Shown here piece after piece: positions 40,435 through 53,300 of a stretch of DNA of 64,000 nucleotides. The position numbers were made by a program, and so were the translations under genes. The stretch covers positions 8,017,501 through 8,081,500 of the forward strand of contig NC_132972.1 in NCBI RefSeq assembly GCF_047496725.1, in the 5' to 3' direction. The notes under the pieces were generated by a model. It worked only from the letters and a program-made list of their open reading frames with translations. It made no database searches and was not told the DNA's origin. The stretch's first letter is position 1. Every line of letters begins with the position of its first letter. This DNA is from Anoplolepis gracilipes. Taxonomy: Eukaryota; Arthropoda; Insecta; Hymenoptera; Formicidae.

Positions 40435-43400
40435 GATCGGGAATGTTTTACATTTCGCTTAGTTAACATTAATATACACAGTGTCCCGGAAATAACATGA
40501 TTTCTCTTCGGAACATGATTACATACACCGAATAAAAAGAAAAAGTATTTATCAAAACAAGGGAAATGTAATTAGACTGAATAATACATTATTGTCGTCG
40601 TGCTTTTCTGACGCGCGAATTCCAACTCTAATGCGAGTCGTGGAAGCTATATAGAAGTCATATAATGGAATTCGCGTGGGATCCCGTCCAAGGCTCTTAC
40701 AACGTCCGTTTGATTTACTCACCAAGTAAAATGCCCGAACAAAAAGTCATAGCTCTTGAATTTATACAGGCGTATTAGCGATTTGAAGAAATGAACAAAT
40801 CGCTCTAAATAGTTTTGAGAGACAAATGTGTCCTTAACTTTCATCATTTGTAAAAGTGACTAGAGAGAATTAAATGTAGAATCATTTAGGATCTCGTGTT
40901 CAAGTTAGTGATTTAAATGATGGCATCAGCAAGTGCCACAATCCTAGATGCATTTCTTTCAAGATTTCCATAGAGATCTCTCTAACGGGTTCATTATTTA
41001 AATTGTTGCTGGCATGAATACGACTACCGTTTGCCTTTTCGAGCATGACCAATCGATAGTCTTATTCACGTTGAATTGATCTATGTTATGCCCTGAAAAT
41101 TCGATCAATCGAGCGTCATGCACGAAGGCAAAAAAGTAGATTGTAATTCATAGAAGCCGCAAAAAAAAGCAATATAGATCTCCAAGCGTCATCGTGACAC
41201 TGATACATCTGAGATAATTAAAAATGAATAAAATTATTCATTTTAAACATAGAAGAAATATATTTTCTCGCGTATAAATTATATGCTTTGAAATTAGAGA
41301 CCTCGCTATATTAAAGAAGATTTCAATATTTTTTTCATTAACTGTCCCATTACAATTAAAGAAATACAATTTCCATAAATTATCTAGAAATTATAGGCAT
41401 TGAAATTTTAAGCGTAATTGTCGAGATGATTCGCCTGCAATGAGAATCTAACGCTTTTGTAAGCCTGGGAAATCGCATAAATAGTTTCGCGCAAATTACA
41501 GAAGATAATAGATGGTTACGCGGTTACAATTCGATATTTTTATCGAAGAGATGGTATCGTTTGCTCGCGCGCGGCTCACCTTCAAACAACTAAACGTCCG
41601 TATAATTTTGCTGATTACAGGACTAAAGTGCGGCCATCCGGCTGTGCCGATGAACGCCAAAGTATCGTTGTCTGACGAATCCTTAACAGTCGGTACCGTT
41701 GCGAAGTACACCTGCGATGCTGGCTACGAGTTGTTTGGGTAAGTGCATTTTCTCGTATAACATAATGCATTACAATAATACAATATACTTACATGAACTT
41801 GATACCCTATTTTTAACAAATTAAATTTTCAATAAAAAAGGAGTATTTTCTATTTGTAGTTATTTATGATGACAATAATATCGTTCATAGTCGAAACTTT
41901 ATAAAAAATATATCATTTTGAAAAAAAAAAATTCCTGACCTATCTTCAGAATTGTTCATAATTGGTAATTTGTCACTTAAATATTATATTTAAAATATTT
42001 TAAAATATTATATTTAAAAATAGTAATATTTAAATATAAATATTTAATTTAAATAGTATATTTGTAATTGGCAAAAAATGCAGCTTTGAAATTTCAGAAA
42101 TATCTCAAGTCCACTTTTATTGGGTTTGTCAGAATTGTTTGCAATTATTTTTCTTTATAATTGAACTAGAGTTTATAATTGGATTAATTTAAAAATTATA
42201 AGATATTTGCAATTGATGAAAATCGCAATTTTCTGAGTTTAAAGCTATTTCAAATCTGTCCCCGCTGTTTTTTCGCTCTCTATAGAGGCCGATCCCTGCA
42301 GAAAATAGTTTCTTTTAGTCAGATTCAAGCTAAGCAACTAACTAGTTAGTTATGAAGAATTTGAGTAAAGACCGAAACTAATATTTATTGCAGCTACTGG
42401 TTCCTTTTGAAAAATGAGAAATACAGGAAATGTATATTATTATAAATACTTTATAGCACGTGTCCAGAGGTTGTCAAGTGACAACAATTCCTTTTCAGTT
42501 GTTTCTATTATTAGCATCTCGTCGCGGTTTATTCGTGATAATGATGTAATGGGGCTACGCCCTATCGCGCGATATCCGCGGATAATATTACTTTCCCGGA
42601 AAGAATCTTGATCGACAGGCGTGCCATTCTTCTTACAGCAGCGAATAAATTATAAAGGCAGTAAAAATAAATTTAAAAATAATTGATAATATAATTGAAA
42701 AAAAATTCAGATAGATAAGGAATTCATAAGGAATCATTTGTGAAATTAGCAGTATTTTCAAAATTTTGATATAATCGATAAAATTATGAAATTGAAAACT
42801 CTATCAATTACACACCAAAAGTCTAAAAATATTGAGTAAATAAAATGAATATGATATAAAATATGAGATATTATCTTGTTGTCATATATTCATTATAATA
42901 TAATTAAACTTGACTTAAAGTAAAATTGCGTTGAACTTGACACATTTGAGATTCTCTGCCTTCAATTCCAGGTAGTTCGGAATGCACTTCAATCATGAAA
43001 CTTCAAACAGTATGTCATGTAACTTGTAATAGTACCGTTAAATATATACTGTATGTTAATAATGTACTTAACGTTTCTTTACTTCTTAAATATTGTATCT
43101 CTTAAGTTAATTACGTCAGGATAAACGTCACTAGATTCTAAAGTATGTCATTAATTCCCAAATTGCGTTCAGATAATTCAGATTATTTTTCTTTTAATTT
43201 TAATCGCAGTTTTTGTTGTTGTAAATGCATTTATTGTTAGTGATATTTCATAATAAATATCGACGGACCATCCTAATAAAATTTAATTAATATCATAATA
43301 ACACTATGTACATATATATGATTTTTGGAATATAATAAAATTGATATAAATCAAAGTTGATTTGATGATTCAACGATGAAATAAGTTATAACGATAGCTT

Positions 43401-46400
43401 ATTGTGAATTTTCTGCAACGTGTCTTATGCATTCTTAATTGAAATCAAGATTTGATTTCCATTGACAATTATCACACTTTCTACATAATTTTTATAATTA
43501 ATCTAGCAATGAATCTAGCAATAAGAAAAATAAATTTATTAATTTTCGCTTCTTGTAAACGAAAAGTTAAAGTTAATCCAGAGTAAATGGAAAAAGAATA
43601 CTTGAGATCAATAGCTGTCATCTTTATCATACATTGGAAAAGCATACTTGGCGTGTAAAAAACCAACTTTTTGTCGCGAAATTAATGTGATAGTAAATTA
43701 ATTTCTTCGGCATTCTGATAGGGACACGCGACTGGAGATTGTGTTACGCGCGATTGGCTACACCTTCTTCTCAACGCGTGCAACGAGTCGAATGCACGCT
43801 TTTCATTGAGAATAGTGATTGCCTATAATGCGGTACACCACTGACTTTCTCCCTTTTCGAATGGTTAGTGTGGGATGGTTTCATTTAAAAAAAAAAACTC
43901 AAAGAATAATAGAATACGAGAGCACGAAATACAAAGAGTTTGCGGCACATTAAAACTACAGTTTCTAAAAAAAAATAGTAACATTTCTATCTACATATCT
44001 GAAAAAATATCTACATTTCTTTCTCTGCTTAAAATAATTTTTTAAGATTAAACTCACTAGAACTTCATCATATTGTATACATTGTTGTATATATACTAGC
44101 AAAATATATTCAGAAAAGAAGTAAAGCGAGGGGAAACCCATTTTTGGAAACACATGAAAAAATCTCTGGAAACCTTCGGAAATTACAAAAGGTGTCAAGA
44201 TACATACTATCTCACAGATATTATCTTTAAGAGAGTGTTGAAAAAGACTCAATTCAACTTGTGCTTACATCTTATTAAAATATATTTTCCTGTTAACTTC
44301 AAAATTTTTAATGTTAAAGTTTAGATTAAATTAATAGAATATTTCTTAGAGCTTTAATTTACATTACATTGCGATTACTCGTAAATCTAATGCATTTATA
44401 AATAATCATGTCGAAGGTAATTATATTCAATAATATAATAGTATCGATAAGTGATAGCAAAAGTTGTAGCAAAAGTTTACCGGTTGTCTAATCTCTGATT
44501 ATAGGACTCTAATATCTTAGGGTCTTGTGGTTTTCAAATATTTCCGGAAATTTCCGAATGTTTCTGAAAATGGATTATTCTCTTGCTTTACTTCTTTTTC
44601 AAATATATTCTCCTAGTATGTATACGCAATCTTTCTTAATTTTTTTATAATATATAAAAAATTTTCATGGATATATAAAACTAATCAAAATAATCATCGA
44701 TTAATTTTGCCTGACGTGAGTAATCCGCACTGGCGGATAGATCACATAACTTATCAGTGGCCAATCAAATTCTGTTCGGCAGTGGCGATTTTTTGATTAT
44801 AGGAGATATGTACTGAATATATTTTCTGATGGAAATATTTTGCTGAAAGTGAAATCGATGAAAGATAAAATAAAAGTTATTAAGAAATTACTGAATGTAT
44901 TTCAAAATCAATCATAATTTTCTGTATGAAATTCAATGTAATACTGCGAAATATAAGAAAAATAAAAATATACTGCTAAAAAGTAGTAAAAAAAGTTTGG
45001 AAGTATTAGATATTATGAAAATTACTGAATTAAATTGAAAACTGTATTACTTTTAAATGAAAAATTGCTGCAATATTGAAATATTAATGAAATGATAATG
45101 AAACGGAGTCAGATCAGAGAAATTTTCAAAAAAATTTAATTATATTTTCAGTAAACTTTTTTCCTTCAGGGTTCTCCTAGTGCGCAACAATTGCAATCTT
45201 AATATTTTTTATAATAAATAACGAAATTTTCATCGATAAATAAAACTAATCGATGATTATATTTTGTTGTAATAAATAACGAAATAATCATTCATTACTT
45301 TTATATAAAATATATGTTAATAATTTTTCAAAAATCTATTTAAAAATCTACAACTCTCTTTCGAAATTATTTAATAAATTAAAATATTTTTTTATTCCAA
45401 ATATTTCTCTTGAAATCTTGGGAAAATGTGGGTTCCTGTCTCGTACTATCTTTCTTCCACTTGTAGCGCGTAATTATACCAGTTATAAGCAGAAAGTTAT
45501 AAGTAACATTTTTCGCTCCAACGGTCCGATAAAAGATTTTTCATGCATAACACGCATAACGATATACCTGTTATCAGTTACGTAAATAACGTCGCGGGAA
45601 AGTGACATCCGCGCGATTGCCGTTTCCGATAATTCACATATTTGGTATCCGCTCCAGCTTTTGTGATGACTATTACTTTCTTTCAGAACCGGTAGCTTGA
45701 CATGCAACGCCCGAGGAAAATGGCAGGGTGACCTACCGTTTTGCGGTAAGTGTTCATCATTTTTTCGCGGTTCTTCCTTGAATCGATATACTGTATTGTA
45801 CATACTGACCAGTTCCACTAGTATAGGGCTGCCGTACGTCCCGGACATGTCCCGGTTTAAAGAACAAGTCCTGGTCGTCCCGGTCAACACGCTAAACTAT
45901 TAAATTATATCTCATTTTAACCACAAAAATAAAATAATAATAAAAAAAATAGACATTGCTCTATAATATAGAATAATAAAATATATATCGAGTCTATATA
46001 TTTTGAAAAAAGTAAATATTGTAATGTAAAAGTGAAATTTTTTTGTTTTTTTATTTTGTTTGTTTACTTATCGACGATTATAAATATTCGAAATGTTAAG
46101 AATACATTTTTATGTTAAGAAGAGTATATTTATGTTCATATTGAGAAAAAACTAAAGAATATATTTTTGTTTATATTGAGAAAAAGAAGTAAAGAATATA
46201 TATATATGTTTATATTGAGAAAAAAAATAAAAAATAAATTTTCGTTTTTATCTTGACACGATATAGTCTATTGACTCCCCCCCCCCCCCCCAGTCTTCAT
46301 CCTTGTTCTGGTCGCCTCATGGCTCGATATGGCAGCCCTACACTAGTATCGTGCTAATATGTTTCGATATGATTAACTCTCAATATCCGTTTAATTGCTT

Positions 46401-47295
46401 TCATTATGCTAATTATGCATAATAATTCGTCCGGTGCATTCGCATTCGCATTCGTTTTCCATCAGTCTCGACTATAACAATCGACTTTCTCCATCGCACG
46501 AAATTAAGTTTGTTTTCGTGATATGACTGGAAGACTTGACGCGACAGGGATCGTCGAACGAGAGTCGCATTTTCGTTGGAGAGAACATCAAACTACCTGC
46601 CTTAAAATACCAATCAAGCTACTTTCCCTCGCTTTATACAAGGTGTTCCAAAATTATCATTAATTTTCTCAGTTACAGGATAGAGAACAAGCAACATAAT
46701 AATTTTTTGTATAATTAAAATTAAAGAACTTCAAGAATTTGACTTCAATTTTTACTTTATCAAGAATTTATAACTGGAAGGTTTAAAAAATACTTAATTA
46801 TAACAATCATAAAATAATTTTTTTTATATTATCGTGAAATAAGAATTGTAAACCAGTTGCTTGAGAAATTTCTAAATAAAAGAAGAAATAACAGTTGTGG
46901 GACATCCTTTTGAAAGCGTTCATTTTATGTGTAAAATTTCTATTCCATTCCTGTTATAAATTTCATCGCGTTATCCAACGAATAATATCCGATCCGCGGC
47001 GATAGATTTTTTTTAAATCATTGAACTATTAAAAAATGCGGTTTTCTTCCATGACTTTCCCTATGGTACGTAAAAAATTTGACTGCAAGAAAATGTAATT
47101 GTCATATTGTTTGACGGTAGCGGAACGATCCGCACCATTTCCATGAAATAACGACAATGCAACTTGTCGCAAATTGTCCCAAGAATCATGCCTAAGGATA
47201 TAAGACATGAATAAAAAAAATACCTACACATTGATACACGATGCGGAACAATGGTAACGAAAAGCAATTGCTTTGTCAGACTTTGTCAGAATTAA

Positions 47296-47386
<91 letters not shown>

Positions 47387-50300
47387 ATAATTATAAATAA
47401 TTATTAAACACATCCTGCCGTTAACGAGCGTTCTGTTATTTAATAATCGACGTTTCCAACGATTAACTACGGTGACTAAAGCGGTGATTAATAAATGTCA
47501 AACAAGTGGCGTTTATTATATCGCGATCGCAAAATAATAAACCCAGGTAACAAGCACATGTCATTTTGACGTCGAAAACTGGTCATTTCTGGTTCAATAA
47601 CGTCATGTGACCAAATAATGTCTAATTTAAAACGTCTTTTTTGTGACGTCTTAATGATGTTGTAAAAGAACGTCATAATATCATGATTCTTAAGTCATTA
47701 TTATAAATTGCCTAAGTATTACTATACTTTAACTAAAAAGTCATTTAATTTTTTATAATATCTTAAATTATTCAAACAATTTTGTGTATAATTTTGATAT
47801 TCATAATTCTCTATACCTCAGGGCCCTAACATGAATTTCCTCTATAACCTGGGACTTGATCATGACATTTGATCATGAATCTTTTCCTCCAGCGTGAACT
47901 CGTGAAAAGTGAAAAGTTTCATTAACAAATTCAATATTTGTGAATGAATTTTTCACCTTTCACGAGTTCACGCTAGAGGAAAAGATTCATGATCAAATAT
48001 GTCATTAAAACGTCACTAATAGCTCTAAAATGATCATGAAGTCACGTCTTTTTAACATCTTGAAATGTCGTCATCGGTCTGCGACATTAGTCCGTCATTT
48101 TTCAATCATTTTTACGTCACGTCATATTTGGTTCGAACTGACCCTATTTTGACGTCAAAATGTCGTGTACTTGCTACCTGGGAACTGTTTAAATAAAATT
48201 AATTAGTTATCAGCACTTAAAATTGACACTTTGAATTTTGTTTTTATATTGTTTTATTAGAGAGAGAAATTACAATGATAAACTGCAATTGATAGAACAA
48301 ATAATGCGACAGGTACGAATGTGGGTTTCCGCAAACCGGCAAATCAATCGACGACTGTGAGGGGCGGAAATGCAAATCACGGTAATGATGGCGACTTCAG
48401 TACGGAACACGACGGGAAGAGATGCACGGAAACTCAGAGTGAGCCCAGTCCCTGGTGGAGAGTCGACCTTCTCAAGTCGTATTCCGTCAAGGTTGTTCGA
48501 GTGACGACGCGAGGCTGCTGTGGTAAACTTCCGCATAATCGTTTCATATTCAAGACTTAAAAGGATCGCGGCTCGCAATGACCCCATTATTTTACAAATT
48601 CTTAAATTATGAATATCTTGATATTAAAACACGTTATTTTATTATATTTGGAATAAAAATTGTTTTTATTCCAAAAAGAATAAATTTGCCTAATTTTAAC
48701 CTAGAAGATCATTTTAATATATAAGATATTTTTTATCTCTCCAAGGCTATCTTAAGCTTTATAATTGTATATTCGCTTCAAGACTTGACTATAAATATGA
48801 CTAGCTTGAAAAATGACTTATCGATTGCTCGGCAGGTCATCAACCTCTTCAGGATATTGAGATAAGAGTAGGCAACAGCAGCGCTGAATTACAACGTAAT
48901 CCTCTGTGTGCCTGGTTTCCCGGTACTATTGGTAAGTGTTTCAAAAGACAGCTACGAACAGTATAACTTGTTAATAGGAAAACATTCAGAAAACATTCTC
49001 ACTTTTTGTTATTGTCTTTTTAATGTATTATAAAAGAATTACAATTACTCTACATCGAATAATATAAAAATCTTTCAAATAGATTAATGATCTTAAAAAT
49101 TTATTTATCCATATATTTGGAGTTCTGAATGTTTCCTGGAAAATTAAAGCAAATCAATTAAGATGATGAATCAAACTTGCAGAAGAGGGTATCACGAAGA
49201 CCTTCATCTGTGCCAGAGCTTTAGTGGGCCAATACGTCTTTCTGCAACTGGTTGGTGTCGAGGGTAGCTTAAGCCTTTGCGAAGTAGAAATTTTCGCTAC
49301 CGACGGTAAGTTTAAAAGCTTCAAGCTTGAATTTACTTTCCCTTTCAATAAATAGCACGCACGCGAATATTCCATTAAAAAAAGAAGTAATAAAAAATGA
49401 AAAACTAAGGAGAAATAATTGAAAAATTGGAATAAATCTTCCTTAATGTGTTCGATTAAAAGCGTGTAAATTTAGATTATGTATCAGAATAATTGGATGT
49501 CCTCTTGAAGGAAAAACAGTACAAAAAACGGTATGAAAAAGATTTATAAATGTTTGCAGAATTCTCGATAGATAGGTGTGCACATGCTGGCACACCCGCT
49601 GACGCCGACTTGGCCGCTTTCAATTCCACATGTTACGAATTCATAGTGAAGAAGGGCGGCTCTTTCCAAGAGGCAAGAAATTATTGCAAAAATCGCGGAG
49701 GTGATCTCGTTCACGGTTTCCAGGTTATTATATATTATTATATTTATATTTATTTTTATATTCAATTTATTTATTTTATACATTTATTCCAGATATTTTT
49801 ATCTTATTCTTGTATGAAATAAATTGAATAATTGTTAAATACTTATTTTTAAAAATTAGAGCATGTATAGTACTATAAATTAAAAATTTTTATTTTATTT
49901 AATTTTTTATATTTTCATTTTATTTTAATTTATTAAAAGAAAAGATTAAAAGATAGAGATTTATATATGTATGAAGTTAGCACCCCAGTTTTCAAATTTT
50001 AAAGTTCTAAAAGTTGTTTCAGGTTGTTCTAGACTTGTTCTAAATTGTTCTAGAAGATCAAATTTTTATAATAAAAATTTTCGCGGAAAATTGAATTTTT
50101 TGACCTGGCCCTCCATTTTTTGAAAATCAAATTTTTCAAGGTTGTTCCAGATTGTTCTAGTTGTTCCAAACATTGTTCCGAAGTATTAATAGTGTCATTC
50201 ACAAAATATAAATATATTTTTTTTATTAAGTTTAAGTAATATAAATGCCGAATACACTATAAAAAATAATATTTAATATATATTATTCAGTATTTAATTA

Positions 50301-53300
50301 AAAGTCATTAAAAATTTGAAAAATATCACGTATTTTCAAACGTGATATGACGTCACGATATATATATGAGATAAATTTAGGTGACTGCATGGAAATACAA
50401 ACATCGTGTTATGATATATTCATAATATATTATTCGTATAAAAATAAAACTACAAAAATTAAATTAATATTTTGGAAATCTATTATACATATAATTATTA
50501 TAATTTACGTCAAAATAATCTTCGCAGCAATAAAAAGATGCAATTAATGATGTTTCATTGGGATCACGTCAAACTTGTTTTTTCCAATCGTGTTTCTTCT
50601 TTTGGAACACTCACAAATATTTTAGAAGAAGTCTTTATTGTTCTTAAACATTCTGACACGACAATATTTATATACACCTTTTCATTTTTTAATTGCGAAT
50701 TCTTCCATTATTCATTCCTTATGATGCAAGCTATATTATATATCGTGACGTCAGACGTCATAAGTTAATGGCGCGCTTTCTAGTTCTTGTCAAACGCTTC
50801 TTATTTTTAAGTTATTTTTATGTTGTTATAATGATTCTACCGCATATATTAATATTTTTATAATGTTTGTAGAATCTCTAGTTTTATTTAGAATAATAAA
50901 AAAAATTGAAAATGTTCTCCTATTCTTTAAACAAAGGATTTTAAAAGATATAATAAAAAATAGTATCGAGCGCTCAAAACTCTTTATTTTTACGTCTACA
51001 GCTATTGTTATCATTTTTTGAACACCAAATTGCATATTTAAGCTAATAATTAATGTAACAACCTGGAATGCCCTTTAAAAATTTGTTCTGACAAAAATGA
51101 AAATTATTTCGGGTTGTTACGTTAATTATTAGCTTAAATATGCAATTTGGTGTTCAGAAGATGATAACGATAGCTGTAGACGTAAAAATACTGTTTGAGC
51201 GCTGGATACTATTTTTTATTATATATTTTTAAATTCTTTGTTTGGAGAATTAATACTTTGGAACAATGTTTGGAACAACTAGAACAACTTTGAAAGTTAC
51301 GATTTTCGAAAAATAGGGTGCCAGGTTAAAAAATTTTTTTTTTTTCAATTTTCTGCAAAAATTTTTATTATAAAAATTTGATCTTCTGGAGCAATTTAGA
51401 ACAAGTCTAGAACAACCTAGACTTGTTCTAGAACAACTTTTAGAATTTAAAAATGTTTAAAATAGAATGCGAACTTCATACAGATAAGATTTATAGACGA
51501 TAGTGCATTTATTGAAATTAAAAACTGATAATATTCATAATATTCGCAGGGCGTATCGTCTATATTTATCCTGAACAACCTAGAAAGGCGAAAAGATAAA
51601 CTCAAGACTCAGCTGGTCTGGATCGGAGCCCAAAAGGAACCGCAGATCACAGCTCGAACATGGCGATGGGTGGACGGTAAGTTGGCAAAGTTTCGACGAG
51701 TTATATTCCCATTATTATTAACGATCACCCGTGAGAATCGGGCCGAGAGGGCGGAATTGGGTAACTCGAGGTGAGATTCGGTAATTCGATTGTCGATTCG
51801 TTTGTCCGGTGATTATCCGGCAATTACAGAACCATTACGCGACATCGTGTTATTTCGGAAGCGGCGATTTGCAAATTCGCATTCCAGCTACTTTGCTTCG
51901 AAAGGACGACGATCGCGTTCCGTAATGATGAGTCAATCGAGTATCGTATAATCATCCGGACAAATTGTATCGCGAAGTAGAATCGTTACGGGCTTGCAGT
52001 CGAAGCATCGTCCGACGATAAATAGAACGTGAAAGTTATTATGCCGTGTCGAAATCTACAGGAAGTTACATCTTCCAACGTGCATCAATTAATAAGTATA
52101 CTTCTACTTGTGAAGTCATCTATCGTTAACACAACAGAGTATGATGTGTCAATAATATAGTAAATTAATTAAATAAAATATAACAAAATCGATAAATAAT
52201 ATAATCGCTTAATAAGCTGTACAAATTATTTATATAAATATATTTATATTTTTATAGATAATATAGTGACAACATTTTCACAATTCACTATGTATATATT
52301 TTTATAAATTTATATCATAAAAATATATATTTGCAAAAATGTTGTCACTTTATGTTAAGTTTTGATTTTCTTGTTTATGTATATCTATTTTATATATGTC
52401 ATGATATAATATGTATATTATTATAATAAAAATTCTTAAAGCGAAAATAAAGATAAAAAAATCAATTGTAATAGATTTATTTAGAATATTGACACAGACT
52501 GATCATATTACAGGCGAGATTGTGCAGAAACCATCCTGGGGCAAAGACCAGCCGAATAATTACAATGGCGAACAAAACTGTGTCGTGTTGGACGGAGGTC
52601 GTGGCTGGCTTTGGAATGACGTCGGTTGCAACCTCGATTACCTTCACTGGATCTGCCAGAGCAGTAAGTGTGAACAGGAATTTTGTCTGTGGGACAGAGA
52701 AAAAAGTCCGGCTCTTGCGAAAAAAATGTTCTATCCTTGTTGGAGAAAAAAAAAAAAAAAAAAAAAAAAAACCTGCATAAAACTATCTCATAAAATTGTC
52801 GTAGAAATGTATATCTTTTTTACTTATTTTGTTTTTCGTAGGACCATCGATCTGCGGCAGTCCCGAAAAAGCGGAGAACACCACGATTGTGGGATCCAAA
52901 AGAACGATAGGTTCCACAATAGATTACGTTTGCCTGGACGGTTATATGTTGATTGGATCGAAGTCCAGAATGTGCGGACCGAGCGGTTTTTGGAGCGGTG
53001 GCGTGCCCACGTGCAAATGTGAGTGTGAGACTTTAGTGGCGTCTGATCATTCGCCTTTTAAGACAATGTCATGCGACAAATGTGACCGCCCCTCATATAT
53101 TTTGTGCCTTTTCAATTCTTTCCCTCTCTCTCTCTCTTTCTCTCTCTTTCATTGATTCTTTATTACAGAATGATCACAAAAGTATCGCAAACAGTCACAA
53201 TTTATACATTAAATATAATAATCTTGGATCTATTTTGTATAATCAAGATTGCATTATCACAAATTAAGAATTAAGCTGTTATATTTATTAGATTTAATTG

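Larger units (their letters stand above)
26098..41620 (+). other. fw: fw intron 1, 15.5 kb
   Basis: No coding exon is supported here. The intron holds a piggyBac-like MITE (26356-27021), a minisatellite (29766-29975), repeat family B copy 2 (31099-31741), repeat family A copy 2 (36190-36602), long (AT)n and (CT)n tracts, and several CpG-richer islands (about 28.0-28.1, 30.6-30.95, 32.45-32.7, 33.65-33.95, 37.03-37.35 and 38.63-38.87 kb) that may be regulatory. A TATATAA-containing stretch at about 30736 lies in one such island. Confidence 0.55.

Noticed and set aside
46638..46920. Possible inverted ends ACAAGGTGTTCCAAAA / GTGGGACATCCTTT suggesting a mariner-type remnant
   Set aside because: Complementarity is too weak and flanks show no TA duplication.
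48313..52663. Horizontal transfer origin of the lectin exons
   Set aside because: They have insect-type introns, phase-1 borders and composition like the neighbouring sushi exons, and the domain order matches the known fly protein.
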